Below, piece by piece: positions 36,667-45,737 of a stretch of DNA of 64,000 bases. The notes beneath the pieces were generated by a model. It was not told where the DNA came from, searched no databases, and was given only the letters and a program-made list of their open reading frames with translations. Position 1 is the first letter of the stretch; the number at the start of each line of letters is the position of its first letter. Source of the stretch: Robertkochia marina (GTDB lineage Bacteria; Bacteroidota; Bacteroidia; Flavobacteriales; Flavobacteriaceae); NCBI RefSeq assembly GCF_004799345.1, contig NZ_SSMC01000001.1:1302001-1366000 (forward strand), read 5' to 3'. A program made the translations under genes and the position numbers.

Positions 36667-36683
36667 CAATAAATACAAAGAAC

Positions 36684-37559
36684 ATGAGCAGACAGCAAAG
36701 GGGAAAAAGCGGAAAATCATCTGGACGTCAGGGTGGAGAAAAAGGACGCTATTCAGGAAGACAGGGTGGTAAATTCAGTAAGGCCAGTCATTCGAGAGGA
36801 AATTCTCCTTTGAAAAATCAGCCGCAAAACAAATCACAGCAACTCGCGGCCAACGAGATGCGGTTAAATAAATATATTTCTAACAGTGGTGTGTGTTCTC
36901 GCCGTGAGGCCGATATTTATATCCAATCGGGTAATGTGCAGGTAAATGGAGAAGTGATCACCGAAATGGGGTATAAGGTTAACCCGGAACGTGACGAGGT
37001 AAAGTTTGATGGTCGACTCATCAAGGCCGAGAAAAAGGAATACATACTACTTAATAAACCAAAAGCCTTCTCAGTAGCTCCTTCAGATAAGGGAAAGGCC
37101 ACTGTTTATGACCTGGTCAGAAAAGCAACCTCTGCGAAGATTGAAGCCGTAGGTCGCCTGGGGCGGGCAGCTACCGGCCTTTTATTATTCACCAACGATA
37201 GTGATCTTATCAAAAGGTTGAATAATAGCAAGACCCCTCTTCGTCAGATCTACCATGTGGGACTTAATAAGCCTTTGAAAGACCAGGACCTGAAAAAGAT
37301 CGCCAAGGGTATCCGCCTGGAAGAAGGAGTGGTTGAAGTAGAAGAGGTAACCTATACAGAAGGTGGCAATAAAAAAGAAATTGGCATCAAGATCTTCGGT
37401 AATAAAGATGGAGTGGTTAAACGAATCTTTGAATCGCTCGGATATGAGATCGTTATGCTTGACAGGGTGGTGTTTGGCGGACTTACCAAAAAAGACATTC
37501 CAAGAGGCTCCTGGAGAAAACTGGGCAAGCAGGAAGTTATCAACCTCAAAATGCTCTGA
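36684..37559 (+). CDS. RluB-type pseudouridine synthase with substituted catalytic motif
   Basis: A 291-residue protein with an N-terminal, basic, Gly/Ser/Lys-rich low-complexity tail (1-55) and an S4 RNA-binding domain (about 57-110; MRLNKYISNSGVCSRREAD). A RsuA/RluB-type synthase domain follows. The catalytic motif reads VGRLGRAATGLLLFTND: the position normally held by the catalytic Asp (GRLD) is Gly, encoded GGG. Other RluB segments remain (YHVGLNKPL, LDRVVFGGL, PRGSWRKLG). It may be an inactive or repurposed RNA-binding paralogue. The 3' end overlaps the convergent glycosyltransferase gene by 14 bases. Confidence 0.85.
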   Translation: MSRQQRGKSGKSSGRQGGEKGRYSGRQGGKFSKASHSRGNSPLKNQPQNKSQQLAANEMRLNKYISNSGVCSRREADIYIQSGNVQVNGEVITEMGYKVNPERDEVKFDGRLIKAEKKEYILLNKPKAFSVAPSDKGKATVYDLVRKATSAKIEAVGRLGRAATGLLLFTNDSDLIKRLNNSKTPLRQIYHVGLNKPLKDQDLKKIAKGIRLEEGVVEVEEVTYTEGGNKKEIGIKIFGNKDGVVKRIFESLGYEIVMLDRVVFGGLTKKDIPRGSWRKLGKQEVINLKML

Positions 37560-38910
37560 TCGTCTCACCCAAGACCATTTCCTTAATAAATAAAAAGTAG
37601 ATAATGCCGTACTGTAAGAATAGCAGTAGGGCAGACTCTGCATAGGGTTCGCTGGAATAGGTGTAATAGCTCAGCATGATGAGGCCGGTCCAGATAAGCA
37701 CGAATTGTTTTCCTGCCAGGATAGAAAGCAACAGGGGAGTAATCAGGTACCAGGGATGCACTGTTGTTGATATTAAGAGGTAGATCACGATGGCCCATAA
37801 CATTGATGTTATGAGTCCCTCCGGGGTTTTAATGCTCTTTCTGAAGGCAAGAATCAAAACGGTGGCTATGGTGATATACGGAATCCAGGGTGCCACGCTG
37901 CCAATAATATTATACCCCTTGACCAGGTAACCTGCCTCCCGGATCAGGTAATAGATACCGGCATTGAATTCAAAGGTGGAGAACCATAAATTCACAGAGG
38001 CTCTGAAGTGCTCTAAGTTTCCTAGAGAGAAAAATGGGGTGAAGCTCAGGGAAAAGAGCATCAGTACACAGCAGGAATAAATGACGGCAGTGATAAATTT
38101 TCGTGACCTCAGGTTGATCTCTCTTTCGCAAATGAACATAAAGATCAAGGGTAGAAACATTAAAGGGATCAGTTTTATGCTTATCGAGGCCGCTATAAAT
38201 AGTGCCGACCACAGCCATTTTTTGTTAAAAAGAAACCACAAGCCACCCAGGAAGAAAAACATCATCATACCTTCAAAATGAAGGTTATGTCCTAATTCAA
38301 TGATCACGAAAGGGTTTAAGAGGTATAGTAAAATGAGATGCTTGGGTAGTTGCAGGAATCCCAGCAGTTTTCGGCCATAGAACAGGATACCGACATCGGC
38401 AACCAGCAGCATTAATTTTAATGCTAATATCTTACCCGAAAGTGATGCTCCGCCTAGCAAGGCTGCCAGGGTAAAGAATAGCTGATTTAATGGCGGGTAA
38501 TTGCTGTAGTGGGAGGCGCTGAGCTCTCCCATGCCGGAAAGCAGGACTTCGGCATTCGGTAAGACTTCCCGTAAGCCTTTATAGAGTGCTTCAGGATTTT
38601 CAAAATAGGGGTCATACCCTAACAGGATCAGCTCTCCGTCCCAGATAAACCGGTAAAAATCCTGTGATAAATTAGGAGGTTCCCAAAGCGTAAGGATCCT
38701 GAACAGAAACGCTGCGACCGCCAATGGCCAAAACAGTTGTTTACCGTTTCTGTACATCATCCAAAAGAATAGGAACAGCGCTGTATACAGTGCTATTAGT
38801 TTTGGAAAGTCAGTACGGTCTAAATGCTGGGTGAACTCAAAATAGCCAAGAAAGCTTAAAAGAACAGCTAATATCAGTGGTAAATAACTACGTAGGTTGG
38901 CCGGGTTCAT
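37546..38910 (-). CDS. Multi-spanning mannosyltransferase-like glycosyltransferase (GT87/GT-C type)
   Basis: A membrane protein of 454 residues with about 11-12 helices and GT-C character. The first extracytoplasmic loop holds acidic residues (PPNLSQDFYRFIWDGELILLGYDPY), like the Asp-containing loop of polyprenol-phosphate-sugar-using transferases. TVHPWYLITPLLLSIL near the end is typical of DUF2029/GT87 proteins. It is the last gene of a five-gene operon and overlaps the preceding GT2 gene by 4 bases. It probably uses a polyprenyl-phosphate sugar made by the GT2 enzyme at 40388. The acceptor is unknown. Confidence 0.8.
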   Translation of the reverse strand: MNPANLRSYLPLILAVLLSFLGYFEFTQHLDRTDFPKLIALYTALFLFFWMMYRNGKQLFWPLAVAAFLFRILTLWEPPNLSQDFYRFIWDGELILLGYDPYFENPEALYKGLREVLPNAEVLLSGMGELSASHYSNYPPLNQLFFTLAALLGGASLSGKILALKLMLLVADVGILFYGRKLLGFLQLPKHLILLYLLNPFVIIELGHNLHFEGMMMFFFLGGLWFLFNKKWLWSALFIAASISIKLIPLMFLPLIFMFICEREINLRSRKFITAVIYSCCVLMLFSLSFTPFFSLGNLEHFRASVNLWFSTFEFNAGIYYLIREAGYLVKGYNIIGSVAPWIPYITIATVLILAFRKSIKTPEGLITSMLWAIVIYLLISTTVHPWYLITPLLLSILAGKQFVLIWTGLIMLSYYTYSSEPYAESALLLFLQYGIIYFLFIKEMVLGETIRAF

Positions 38911-40391
38911 GAATTTGAGGTAATGGAGTTATAGCTCACATAGCCGAATCCGAAGGCCAGCATCCCCATAAACATTAAAAAAGCATAGTCGCGAAGCTGC
39001 CAGGCAAGGATCAATCCGGCAATAAAGTATAGTGTTAACAAGACTTCCAGAACCGTATTGCGAGACAGTTTTTTGTTGAGGTATTTGTTAGAGATCCTGA
39101 CTCCGGTAAATTCATTGATATTGAATTTCGGAGTTCTGATAAATTCACTCTTCTTACCGAGATGGCCTTCGATCACTGCAAAACTATTGTGGAGAGAAAA
39201 GCCAAGAGCTACGGCAAAAAAGGTAAAGAACATAGGCACGAACGACAGAAAACCATCAATGCCCCCTTTCTGCAGATTTTTATAGGTGAACCAGTAACAG
39301 ATAAAAAGAATGACCGTACTTACCATGAAAATACCACTGAAGTCAAACCAAAAGCCCAATTCAGGTACGTAGTGTTTGACCATCATGACCGGCAAACTGA
39401 ATACTGCGGCAATAAAGGCAAAGAGAAACATCGAGCTGTTAAGCAGGTGAATAATGCCATGTAATTTCGTAGATAAAGATAAACCCCGGGTATTGATGAC
39501 CCGTTGTACTGATTTCCTGAAATTCTCTGCCCCTCCTTTATTCCATCGAAACTGTTGGGAACGCGCCGCCGAAATGATAATGGGTAACTCAGCAGGGGTT
39601 TCCACATGTTCAAGGTATTTGAACTTCCAGTTCTTTAACTGGGCCCGGTAACTCAGGTCAAGATCTTCGGTAAGGGTGTCACCTTCCCAGTTTCCGGCAT
39701 CCAGGATACAGCTTTTTCGCCAGATACCCGCCGTACCATTAAAGTTGATAAAATGTCCTCTGGCATTTCTGCCTCCCTGTTCAATGGTAAAATGCGCATC
39801 CAGGGCAAAAGCCTGTATTTTGGTAAGAATGGAGTAGTTACGGTTCAGATGCCCCCAACGGGTCTGTACGACTCCTGTTTCAGAGTCTCTGAAATAGGGT
39901 ACCGTTTGTTTTAGCCAGTCTTTTTCCGGCAGGAAATCAGCATCAAAGATGGCGATCAACTCCCCTTTGGCGGTGGCAAGCCCTTCTTTCAGTGCCCCGG
40001 CCTTAAAACCGGTACGGTCGGTACGGTGAAGGTGTTTTATGTCAATACCTGCTTCCTGTAATTCCCGAACCTTTTTACTGATCAGGCTAACGGTTTCATC
40101 GGTTGAGTCGTCAAGTACCTGGATCTCCAGTTTGTTTTTAGGGTATTCCAGTTGAGCAATATTGTCCAGTAACCGCTCTACGACATATAATTCGTTATAG
40201 ATGGGTAATTGAACGGTTACCATAGGTGCCCCGGAAGTGTCAAAGGAATTAAAACGGGGCCGGTTGGCCTGTTCTTTGCGGTACTTCAGGTAATTAAAAA
40301 GAAGATTCAGCTGTGCCAGGCTGTAAAAAAATATCAACAGCAACGCCAGGCTGTAGATCCCAATTGCTATATGTGCAAATACCTCTGTCAT
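38907..40391 (-). CDS. Membrane GT2 glycosyltransferase, cellulose-synthase-like
   Basis: A processive-type family 2 glycosyltransferase of 494 residues. An N-terminal helix (about 8-30), a cytoplasmic GT-A domain (about 50-310) and about four C-terminal helices. Catalytic landmarks are TVQLPIYNEL, DDSTDE, IFDADFLPEKD, TLTEDLDLSYRA and QQFRWNKGGAEN (the Q-x-x-R-W motif). It resembles bacterial glucosyl/mannosyltransferases of the CESA-like group. It overlaps both neighbouring glycosyltransferase genes by 4 bases, so the three are tightly coupled. Confidence 0.88.
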   Translation of the reverse strand: MTEVFAHIAIGIYSLALLLIFFYSLAQLNLLFNYLKYRKEQANRPRFNSFDTSGAPMVTVQLPIYNELYVVERLLDNIAQLEYPKNKLEIQVLDDSTDETVSLISKKVRELQEAGIDIKHLHRTDRTGFKAGALKEGLATAKGELIAIFDADFLPEKDWLKQTVPYFRDSETGVVQTRWGHLNRNYSILTKIQAFALDAHFTIEQGGRNARGHFINFNGTAGIWRKSCILDAGNWEGDTLTEDLDLSYRAQLKNWKFKYLEHVETPAELPIIISAARSQQFRWNKGGAENFRKSVQRVINTRGLSLSTKLHGIIHLLNSSMFLFAFIAAVFSLPVMMVKHYVPELGFWFDFSGIFMVSTVILFICYWFTYKNLQKGGIDGFLSFVPMFFTFFAVALGFSLHNSFAVIEGHLGKKSEFIRTPKFNINEFTGVRISNKYLNKKLSRNTVLEVLLTLYFIAGLILAWQLRDYAFLMFMGMLAFGFGYVSYNSITSNS

Positions 40392-41083
40392 TTTCTCATT
40401 CCGTATTTAAAGATCCATCCCAGTATTTTATAGCCGGCCATGAAGGTGCCTTTTACCGTTCCTGACACCTTAGAGACCCCTATGCGATTCCTGTATTTTA
40501 CGGGAACCTCGGTGTAGCTAAGGTTGCTTTTTAAAGCCTTTAACTGCATTTCCACCGTCCAGCCATAGGTCTTATCCTCCATATTCAATGCCATCAGTAT
40601 ATCATACTTTATGGCTCGGAAGGGTCCCAGGTCGGTATATCGGGCCCCATAAAACCATTTCATCAGGGTGCATGCCAGGGCATTACCGAAAATTTGTTGC
40701 GGAGTCATTGCTCCCGCTTCTCTTTTTTCTTTAACTCTGGCGCCTATCACCAAATCCATACCCTCTTTTTGGATGGGTTGTATAACCTTGACCAATTCTT
40801 CAGGGTAGTCTGAATAATCTCCGTCCAGAAAGACCACAATGTCTGCCTTCTCCTCGGATTTTGTTATATGTTCAATGCCTTTAAGGCAGGCATAGCCGTA
40901 ACCTTTTCTTTGCTCGCTCAGAACGGTTGCTCCGGCTTTTTTAGCCTGTTCTGCCGTCTTATCGGTAGAGCCATTGTCAACCACGATGACCTCGTTCACT
41001 AATTCGGGGATATCCTTTATCACGGAGGATATTGATCGTTCTTCATTGTAGGCAGGGATGATCACCTTGATCACATTCATCAA
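40388..41083 (-). CDS. GT2 polyprenol-phosphate glycosyltransferase (DPM1-like)
   Basis: A soluble or peripheral GT2 enzyme of 231 residues. Motifs are VIIPAYNEE, VVDNGSTDKT and VFLDGDYSDYPEEL (metal-binding Asp), then DLGPFRAIKYDILMAL. YGWTVEMQLKA and VKYRNRIGVSKVSG complete a pattern typical of dolichol/polyprenol-phosphate mannose or glucose synthases. There is no C-terminal membrane domain. It is likely to supply the lipid-linked sugar to the GT-C protein two genes downstream; that is inference. It lies 10 bases after the polyferredoxin gene. Confidence 0.88.
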   Translation of the reverse strand: MMNVIKVIIPAYNEERSISSVIKDIPELVNEVIVVDNGSTDKTAEQAKKAGATVLSEQRKGYGYACLKGIEHITKSEEKADIVVFLDGDYSDYPEELVKVIQPIQKEGMDLVIGARVKEKREAGAMTPQQIFGNALACTLMKWFYGARYTDLGPFRAIKYDILMALNMEDKTYGWTVEMQLKALKSNLSYTEVPVKYRNRIGVSKVSGTVKGTFMAGYKILGWIFKYGMRK

Positions 41084-41093
41084 TTCCGGGGCT

Positions 41094-42692
41094 TTATTCT
41101 GAGGTCTTTTCTTCCTTTATCAAATCAAGCAGGTCCAGGTCATTTCCGGTTAAAACAGCATCACTGTTAATGCGACCCTCCAACGGGCCATTTTCCAGCT
41201 TTAGTACTCCTCGCGGGCAAACAGCACTGCAAATACCGCAACCCACGCAGGAAGCTCTTACAATGTTCTCTCCTTTCTGGGCATAAGCTCTAACATCGAT
41301 GCCCATTTCACAATAGGTAGAGCAGTTACCACAACTAATACACTGTCCGCCGTTGGTGGTAATTCTGAACCGGGAGAACAGTCGCTGCTGTAAACCGAGA
41401 ATGGCCGCCATTGGGCATCCAAACCTGCACCATACGCGGTTGCCAAAGATAGGGTAAAATCCGGTGCCGATCACCCCCGAAAACACCGCTCCGATCAGGA
41501 AAGCATACCAGCTTCTCAGGCTTTCTGCCTGGAATAGAAAAACATTGCTTCCCGTTAAATAATGCAGCACAATTAGTCCTGAAATAATAGAGAAATAGCC
41601 AATAGCTCCGTAGCGGGCATCCTTTTTTAATTCCTGTTTTTTAAAGATCCATACAAGGGCAAACACCAGGGTTAATAATCCGGCTACCAGGAGGAGGAAC
41701 ACGTCTTTATTCAGCCAATATTTTTCAGCATCATATCCCAGGTAGGAATGGATGACCGCCGTGGTCATCAACACAGAAAATACGAGGACACTGTGCACTA
41801 CCCACCGTTCAACCTTCCAGGCAAAAAGGCTGTTGTCTGACAGCTGGCGGAAAGGGTCTCCGGCCGTTTCGGCTAGTCCTCCGCAACCACACACCCAACT
41901 GCAATACCATCTTTTACCGTAGTAATAGGTTAATATGGGGGTGATAACGAGAATAGAAATAATGCCGAACACTAAAAGTGCGATCCCGATATCGCCCGCA
42001 CTGATAAAGCTGTCTACCCTGTATTGCTCAAAGTTGTAATAATTAAGTGGCCAGATATTTTTCAGGTCGTAGTAGGGGAGTGAAAAGCTGTCTGAGTTAA
42101 GACGTGCCATAAGTTCCGGGATCAGAAAAGCAAACCCGGTCTGGAAAAACATCACACTGAAAGTTCTGATCCTTTCATAGGGGTTGTGCCTGTATTTCCA
42201 TAGAAATTTTATACCAAAAGCCAGGATAGCTATTGTATACAGGGTGCCGTAAACAAACCATTGACTGGCCGGATTACCGCTCAGGATTTGACTTAAGGGA
42301 TCAAAGAATCCTATGATCCCGGTGTTCTCTCCTTCATTGTTCAGACCTAAAAATTGAGGATAAAAATACAGAATAATATAAAAAAATGTGATCCCGATTC
42401 CCAGTAACCACCCCCACAGTCCTCTGTTGGTAAGGCTTTTTTGCCAGACTTGATTGTTCTTGATACCCGGAGGATGATGACGATACGCTTCGTAGCTGTA
42501 TAGGATAATACTCAGGGTCAGCGTAATGAGACTACCCGTGAACCACCAGGTTTTATTGGGGAAATCGACATTAAAGGCCGCCAGCAAAAGTATACCTAAA
42601 GCTGCAACACCAAATATAGCCCATACGCGCTGTAATACGGTTGCGTTTGATGGTGGTGCCGACGCTATAGACATGGATGGGTTTGTTTTCAT
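41094..42692 (-). CDS. Membrane polyferredoxin (NapH/RdxA-like 4Fe-4S protein)
   Basis: A membrane electron carrier of about 532 residues with about ten helices. The cytoplasmic-side Cys motifs CSWVCGCGG and WCRFGCP are of the NapH type. The C-terminal dicluster ferredoxin has CISCGNCSTYCEMG and CVGCGICSAVCPRGVL, enough for two 4Fe-4S clusters. The ATG at 42692 lies 4 bases after the stop of the FAD oxidoreductase gene and is preferred over an upstream TTG (42704). It probably accepts electrons from that flavoprotein or passes them through the membrane. Its partnership with glycosyltransferases is unusual. Confidence 0.87.
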   Translation of the reverse strand: MKTNPSMSIASAPPSNATVLQRVWAIFGVAALGILLLAAFNVDFPNKTWWFTGSLITLTLSIILYSYEAYRHHPPGIKNNQVWQKSLTNRGLWGWLLGIGITFFYIILYFYPQFLGLNNEGENTGIIGFFDPLSQILSGNPASQWFVYGTLYTIAILAFGIKFLWKYRHNPYERIRTFSVMFFQTGFAFLIPELMARLNSDSFSLPYYDLKNIWPLNYYNFEQYRVDSFISAGDIGIALLVFGIISILVITPILTYYYGKRWYCSWVCGCGGLAETAGDPFRQLSDNSLFAWKVERWVVHSVLVFSVLMTTAVIHSYLGYDAEKYWLNKDVFLLLVAGLLTLVFALVWIFKKQELKKDARYGAIGYFSIISGLIVLHYLTGSNVFLFQAESLRSWYAFLIGAVFSGVIGTGFYPIFGNRVWCRFGCPMAAILGLQQRLFSRFRITTNGGQCISCGNCSTYCEMGIDVRAYAQKGENIVRASCVGCGICSAVCPRGVLKLENGPLEGRINSDAVLTGNDLDLLDLIKEEKTSE

Positions 42693-42696
42693 AGGG

Positions 42697-43992
42697 CTAT
42701 GCAATGCTTATTTGTTGGTTGATGGATTCTTTAATATCCTGAAAATAATTGCGATAAAACTCAGGGTCAAAATTGGCCTTTTCGAGGTGCTCGATCACGG
42801 TTTCAACAGGGATTTCTGAGCGCAGACATTGATCAAAATATTCGTGTTTTAACCGTATCCCAAGGGTGTTAATGCCTAGGAATTTACCCGTTACAGGGTC
42901 GTAGGCTATATTGATCGCTTTATTATCGTTCCGGTTTTCCCAGTACAGATGTCGTTCTCTTTCAGAAGGAGTATTAGATACATTACCATAGGTCTGGTAT
43001 TCAATATCCATGAATTTGGCCGAATTGAACCAAGGCCCGGGTCGGTATTTCCTGGGCTTCTCACACAAATGCCAGGCCAGGGTTTCTCCCATCATTCTCC
43101 CGGCATACCAAACAGCTTCAATGGCTTTCCTGCCTTGTGTTGGCGTTCGCAACTGGGCACAGTCTCCGATGGCATAAACATTTTCAATGTTGGTTTGCAG
43201 GTATTCATCGACCAGAATTCCGCGGTCTGTTTCAATATCTGAACCCTCAAGGTAGGAAATGTTGGGGGAGACTCCAGGGGTGAGACCACAAAGGTCACAG
43301 GGTATCTCAACATTATCTTCAGTTACCACACCACGCACGCGTCCCTGGTTGTTACTCAAAATCTCTTTCAGGTTGGTGTTAAGGCGAAGGTCGATACCGT
43401 GTTCTTTTATGTGCCGGGTGATCATCGCCGATTCTCCTTCGGGGAGTACATTACTCCAAAAACTTTTCTCCCTGACCAGAAAGGTAACGGGGATGTTTCT
43501 GCTTTGCAGCATTTCGGCCAATTCGATACCGATCAATCCTCCACCAACGATCACAGCCTGTCTGCATTCCTTGTTGTTTGGGGCATATTGTTCCAGCAGG
43601 TCCAGGTCTTGTTTTGAATACAAGCCCTGTACACCGCGCAGGTCCTGTCCGGGCCATCCGAATTTATTGGATACCGAACCGCTGGCTATGATCAGGATAT
43701 CAAAGGAGTGATGTTGTCCGGAGCGTAGTTGGATGGTTTTGTTTTGTCCGTTTACCTTGACCACATGATCTTCAACAAGATCGATATTGTTCTTCTCCCA
43801 GAACCAATTTTCATAAGGTTGGGTATGCTCAAATTTCATATGCCCCATATAGACATACATCAGGGCTGTTCGCGAAAAAAAATACCTGGTTTCTGAAGAA
43901 ATTACCGTAATTCGATGCTGACTTAGTTTTCTGATATGACGGGCAGCAGTAATACCCGCGATACCGTTTCCTATGATCACAATATTTTTCAT
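42697..43992 (-). CDS. FAD/NAD(P)-dependent pyridine nucleotide-disulphide-type oxidoreductase
   Basis: A flavoprotein of 431 residues when started at the MKNIVIIGNGIAG methionine, which directly precedes the Rossmann motif. A longer in-frame start (44043) adds an unlikely leader. FAD motif GNGIAGITAARHIRK, NAD(P) motif VIVGGGLIGIELAEML, and VYAIGDCAQL near 290 place it with nitrite-reductase/rubredoxin-reductase-like enzymes. No CxxxxC disulphide motif is seen. It is the first gene of the five-gene operon and probably reduces the polyferredoxin encoded next. Confidence 0.88.
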   Translation of the reverse strand: MKNIVIIGNGIAGITAARHIRKLSQHRITVISSETRYFFSRTALMYVYMGHMKFEHTQPYENWFWEKNNIDLVEDHVVKVNGQNKTIQLRSGQHHSFDILIIASGSVSNKFGWPGQDLRGVQGLYSKQDLDLLEQYAPNNKECRQAVIVGGGLIGIELAEMLQSRNIPVTFLVREKSFWSNVLPEGESAMITRHIKEHGIDLRLNTNLKEILSNNQGRVRGVVTEDNVEIPCDLCGLTPGVSPNISYLEGSDIETDRGILVDEYLQTNIENVYAIGDCAQLRTPTQGRKAIEAVWYAGRMMGETLAWHLCEKPRKYRPGPWFNSAKFMDIEYQTYGNVSNTPSERERHLYWENRNDNKAINIAYDPVTGKFLGINTLGIRLKHEYFDQCLRSEIPVETVIEHLEKANFDPEFYRNYFQDIKESINQQISIA

Positions 43993-44110
43993 GCAATGAA
44001 GTTGGTGGTTAGGTAGTCGTAAGGCAAGATAAGAACTTATCATTTAAAATGTTTTTTCGCCATTTTAAATGGGTTGAATTTGTAATTTACAGGTGAAAAT
44101 CCTTCAAGAA

Positions 44111-45121
44111 ATGGGAAAATTTTGGATCCTCCTGCTATGCGTTATGTTTGCTTCCTGTGCAACCGATCTTGACGTAAGAAAAAAGATCAGGGGGGTTAGC
44201 TATGTTGCGGTAAGAGATACCATTGGCCCGGAAGAGGTGAAGCCGCTTCAGGCCTTGAATGCCGACCACGCTTCGGTAATGCCCTATGGTTTCCTGAGGG
44301 ATTCCGGAAGTTCGGAGGTGATTTACAATACTCCCAGGCAATGGTTTGGAGAGCGGGAAGAGGGGGTAAGACAATACATTAGGGAACTTCATAAAATGAA
44401 TATCAGGGTTATGGTGAAGCCTCATTTATGGATAGGAAGAGGTTTTTTTACCGGCGATCTCACCATGGAGAATGAACAGGATTGGAAACACCTACAAGAC
44501 TCTTACAGATCTTATATACTTTTTTATGCAAAACTGGCAGAAGAAGAAGGTGCGGAGCTTTTTTGTATTGGGACTGAACTTCACAGTTTTGCCATAGAGC
44601 GACCGGAGTTTTTTCGGGATCTCATTAGGGAAGTGAGGAAGGTGTTCTCAGGGGAGCTGACCTATGCAGAGAATTGGGACCAATACCAAAATATCTCTTT
44701 CTGGGGTGAGCTTGATCTGATCGGAGTCGACGCCTATTTTCCCTTAACCGCGAGCAAAACGCCCGAAGTAGATGAGCTTTTGGAGGAGTGGGAACGGCAT
44801 AAAGATGCTCTTGAGGCTTGTGCCTTAAAATATGAAAAGCCCATTCTTTTTGCAGAGTATGGTTATAGAAGTACAGACTATAATACCAAAGCTCCCTGGG
44901 ACAGTTCCCGAAAGGAGGTTTCAGTGAACCTTCAGGCCCAGGTCAATGCCTTGCGGGCCATGGCAGAAGTGATCTGGGAAGAAGATTGGTTTGCCGGCGG
45001 ATTTCTTTGGAAATGGTTTCCTTTTCATCAAAAAGCGGGAGGGAAGGATGATAATCGTTTTACCATTCAAAATAAACCTGCCGAAGCCCTTATACGGGAG
45101 GTGTATAAAATACAAAAGTGA
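44111..45121 (+). CDS. GH113-like glycoside hydrolase lipoprotein
   Basis: An exported lipoprotein (lipobox FASC) of 336 residues with a (beta/alpha)8 hydrolase fold of GH-A type. Candidate acid/base Glu lies in CIGTELHSF and candidate nucleophile Glu in ILFAEYGYRS. WIGRGFFTGD and FLWKWFPFHQ resemble active-site segments of GH113 beta-mannanase-like proteins. The ATG at 44111 gives a compact signal peptide; a GTG 18 bases upstream is the alternative. It diverges from the glycosyltransferase operon, so it may trim the glycan that operon makes. The 3' end is built into a terminator stem. Confidence 0.82.
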   Translation: MGKFWILLLCVMFASCATDLDVRKKIRGVSYVAVRDTIGPEEVKPLQALNADHASVMPYGFLRDSGSSEVIYNTPRQWFGEREEGVRQYIRELHKMNIRVMVKPHLWIGRGFFTGDLTMENEQDWKHLQDSYRSYILFYAKLAEEEGAELFCIGTELHSFAIERPEFFRDLIREVRKVFSGELTYAENWDQYQNISFWGELDLIGVDAYFPLTASKTPEVDELLEEWERHKDALEACALKYEKPILFAEYGYRSTDYNTKAPWDSSRKEVSVNLQAQVNALRAMAEVIWEEDWFAGGFLWKWFPFHQKAGGKDDNRFTIQNKPAEALIREVYKIQK

Positions 45122-45144
45122 ACCGAAGCTCACTTTTGTATTTT
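45107..45144. terminator. Bidirectional terminator containing a stop codon
   Basis: A perfect 15-bp inverted repeat (AAAATACAAAAGTGA and its complement) has an 8-nt loop. The left arm contains the last codons and TGA stop of the GH113-like gene, and the structure ends 22 bases from the stop of the convergent clpP gene. Confidence 0.8.
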
Positions 45145-45166
45145 CTTTTAATAAGGAAACGAGATC

Positions 45167-45709
45167 TTATTCCATGATTCCGTCAACGATACCGTATTCA
45201 AGAGATTCTTCTGCATTCATCCAGTAATCACGGTTAAAATCTTTCATGATCTTTTCTACAGACTGTCCGCAGTTCTCGGCCAGGATCTTGGCGCCGATCT
45301 CTTTGGTCTTGATGATCTCTCTGGCCTGGATCTCAATATTTGAAGCCTGACCTTGAGCCCCTCCACTGGGCTGATGGATCATTACCCTGGCATAAGGGTA
45401 CACAAAACGTCTTCCCTTTTCTCCTGCAGATAGCAAGATAGACCCCATAGAAGCAGCCAGTCCGGTACAAATGGTAGATACGGGGCTTTTAATAGCCTTC
45501 ATGGTATCGTGTATAGCCATTCCTGAGGTTACATACCCTCCGGGACTGTTGATGATGAGTTGGATCTCATCGTTGCTCAGAGAATCCAGGTACATCAGTC
45601 GATCGATCACATGTTTTGCAGATTTGTCATCCACCTGTCCCCATAAAAATACCTTGCGTTGGTCAAGCAAGGCAGCGTCTATTTTATCTTGAATTTTCTT
45701 TTCTGCCAT
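45167..45709 (-). CDS. clpP: ClpP-family serine protease
   Basis: Proteolytic subunit of a Clp protease, 180 residues. The triad is visible: Ser87 in GLAASMGS, His112 in MIHQPSGG and Asp161 in NRDYWM. INSPGGYVTSGMAIHDTM is the oxyanion region. It is somewhat shorter than E. coli ClpP at the N-terminus and is not next to clpX. That suggests a second ClpP paralogue, as many flavobacteria have, or a ClpP expressed alone. It has its own -7 box upstream. Confidence 0.93.
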   Translation of the reverse strand: MAEKKIQDKIDAALLDQRKVFLWGQVDDKSAKHVIDRLMYLDSLSNDEIQLIINSPGGYVTSGMAIHDTMKAIKSPVSTICTGLAASMGSILLSAGEKGRRFVYPYARVMIHQPSGGAQGQASNIEIQAREIIKTKEIGAKILAENCGQSVEKIMKDFNRDYWMNAEESLEYGIVDGIME

Positions 45710-45729
45710 TGTTTCATTTTTTGTCTACT

Positions 45730-45737
45730 CAAATATA
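45730..45737 (-). promoter_or_regulatory. -7 promoter box of clpP
   Basis: On the minus strand this reads TATATTTG, an exact TAnnTTTG match, 20 bases before the clpP start. A convincing -33 element is not seen. Confidence 0.5.

Noticed and set aside
35871-36683. An insertion sequence or transposon in the large gap
   Set aside because: No transposase frame or long terminal inverted repeats are present. Only small dispersed repeats are seen.
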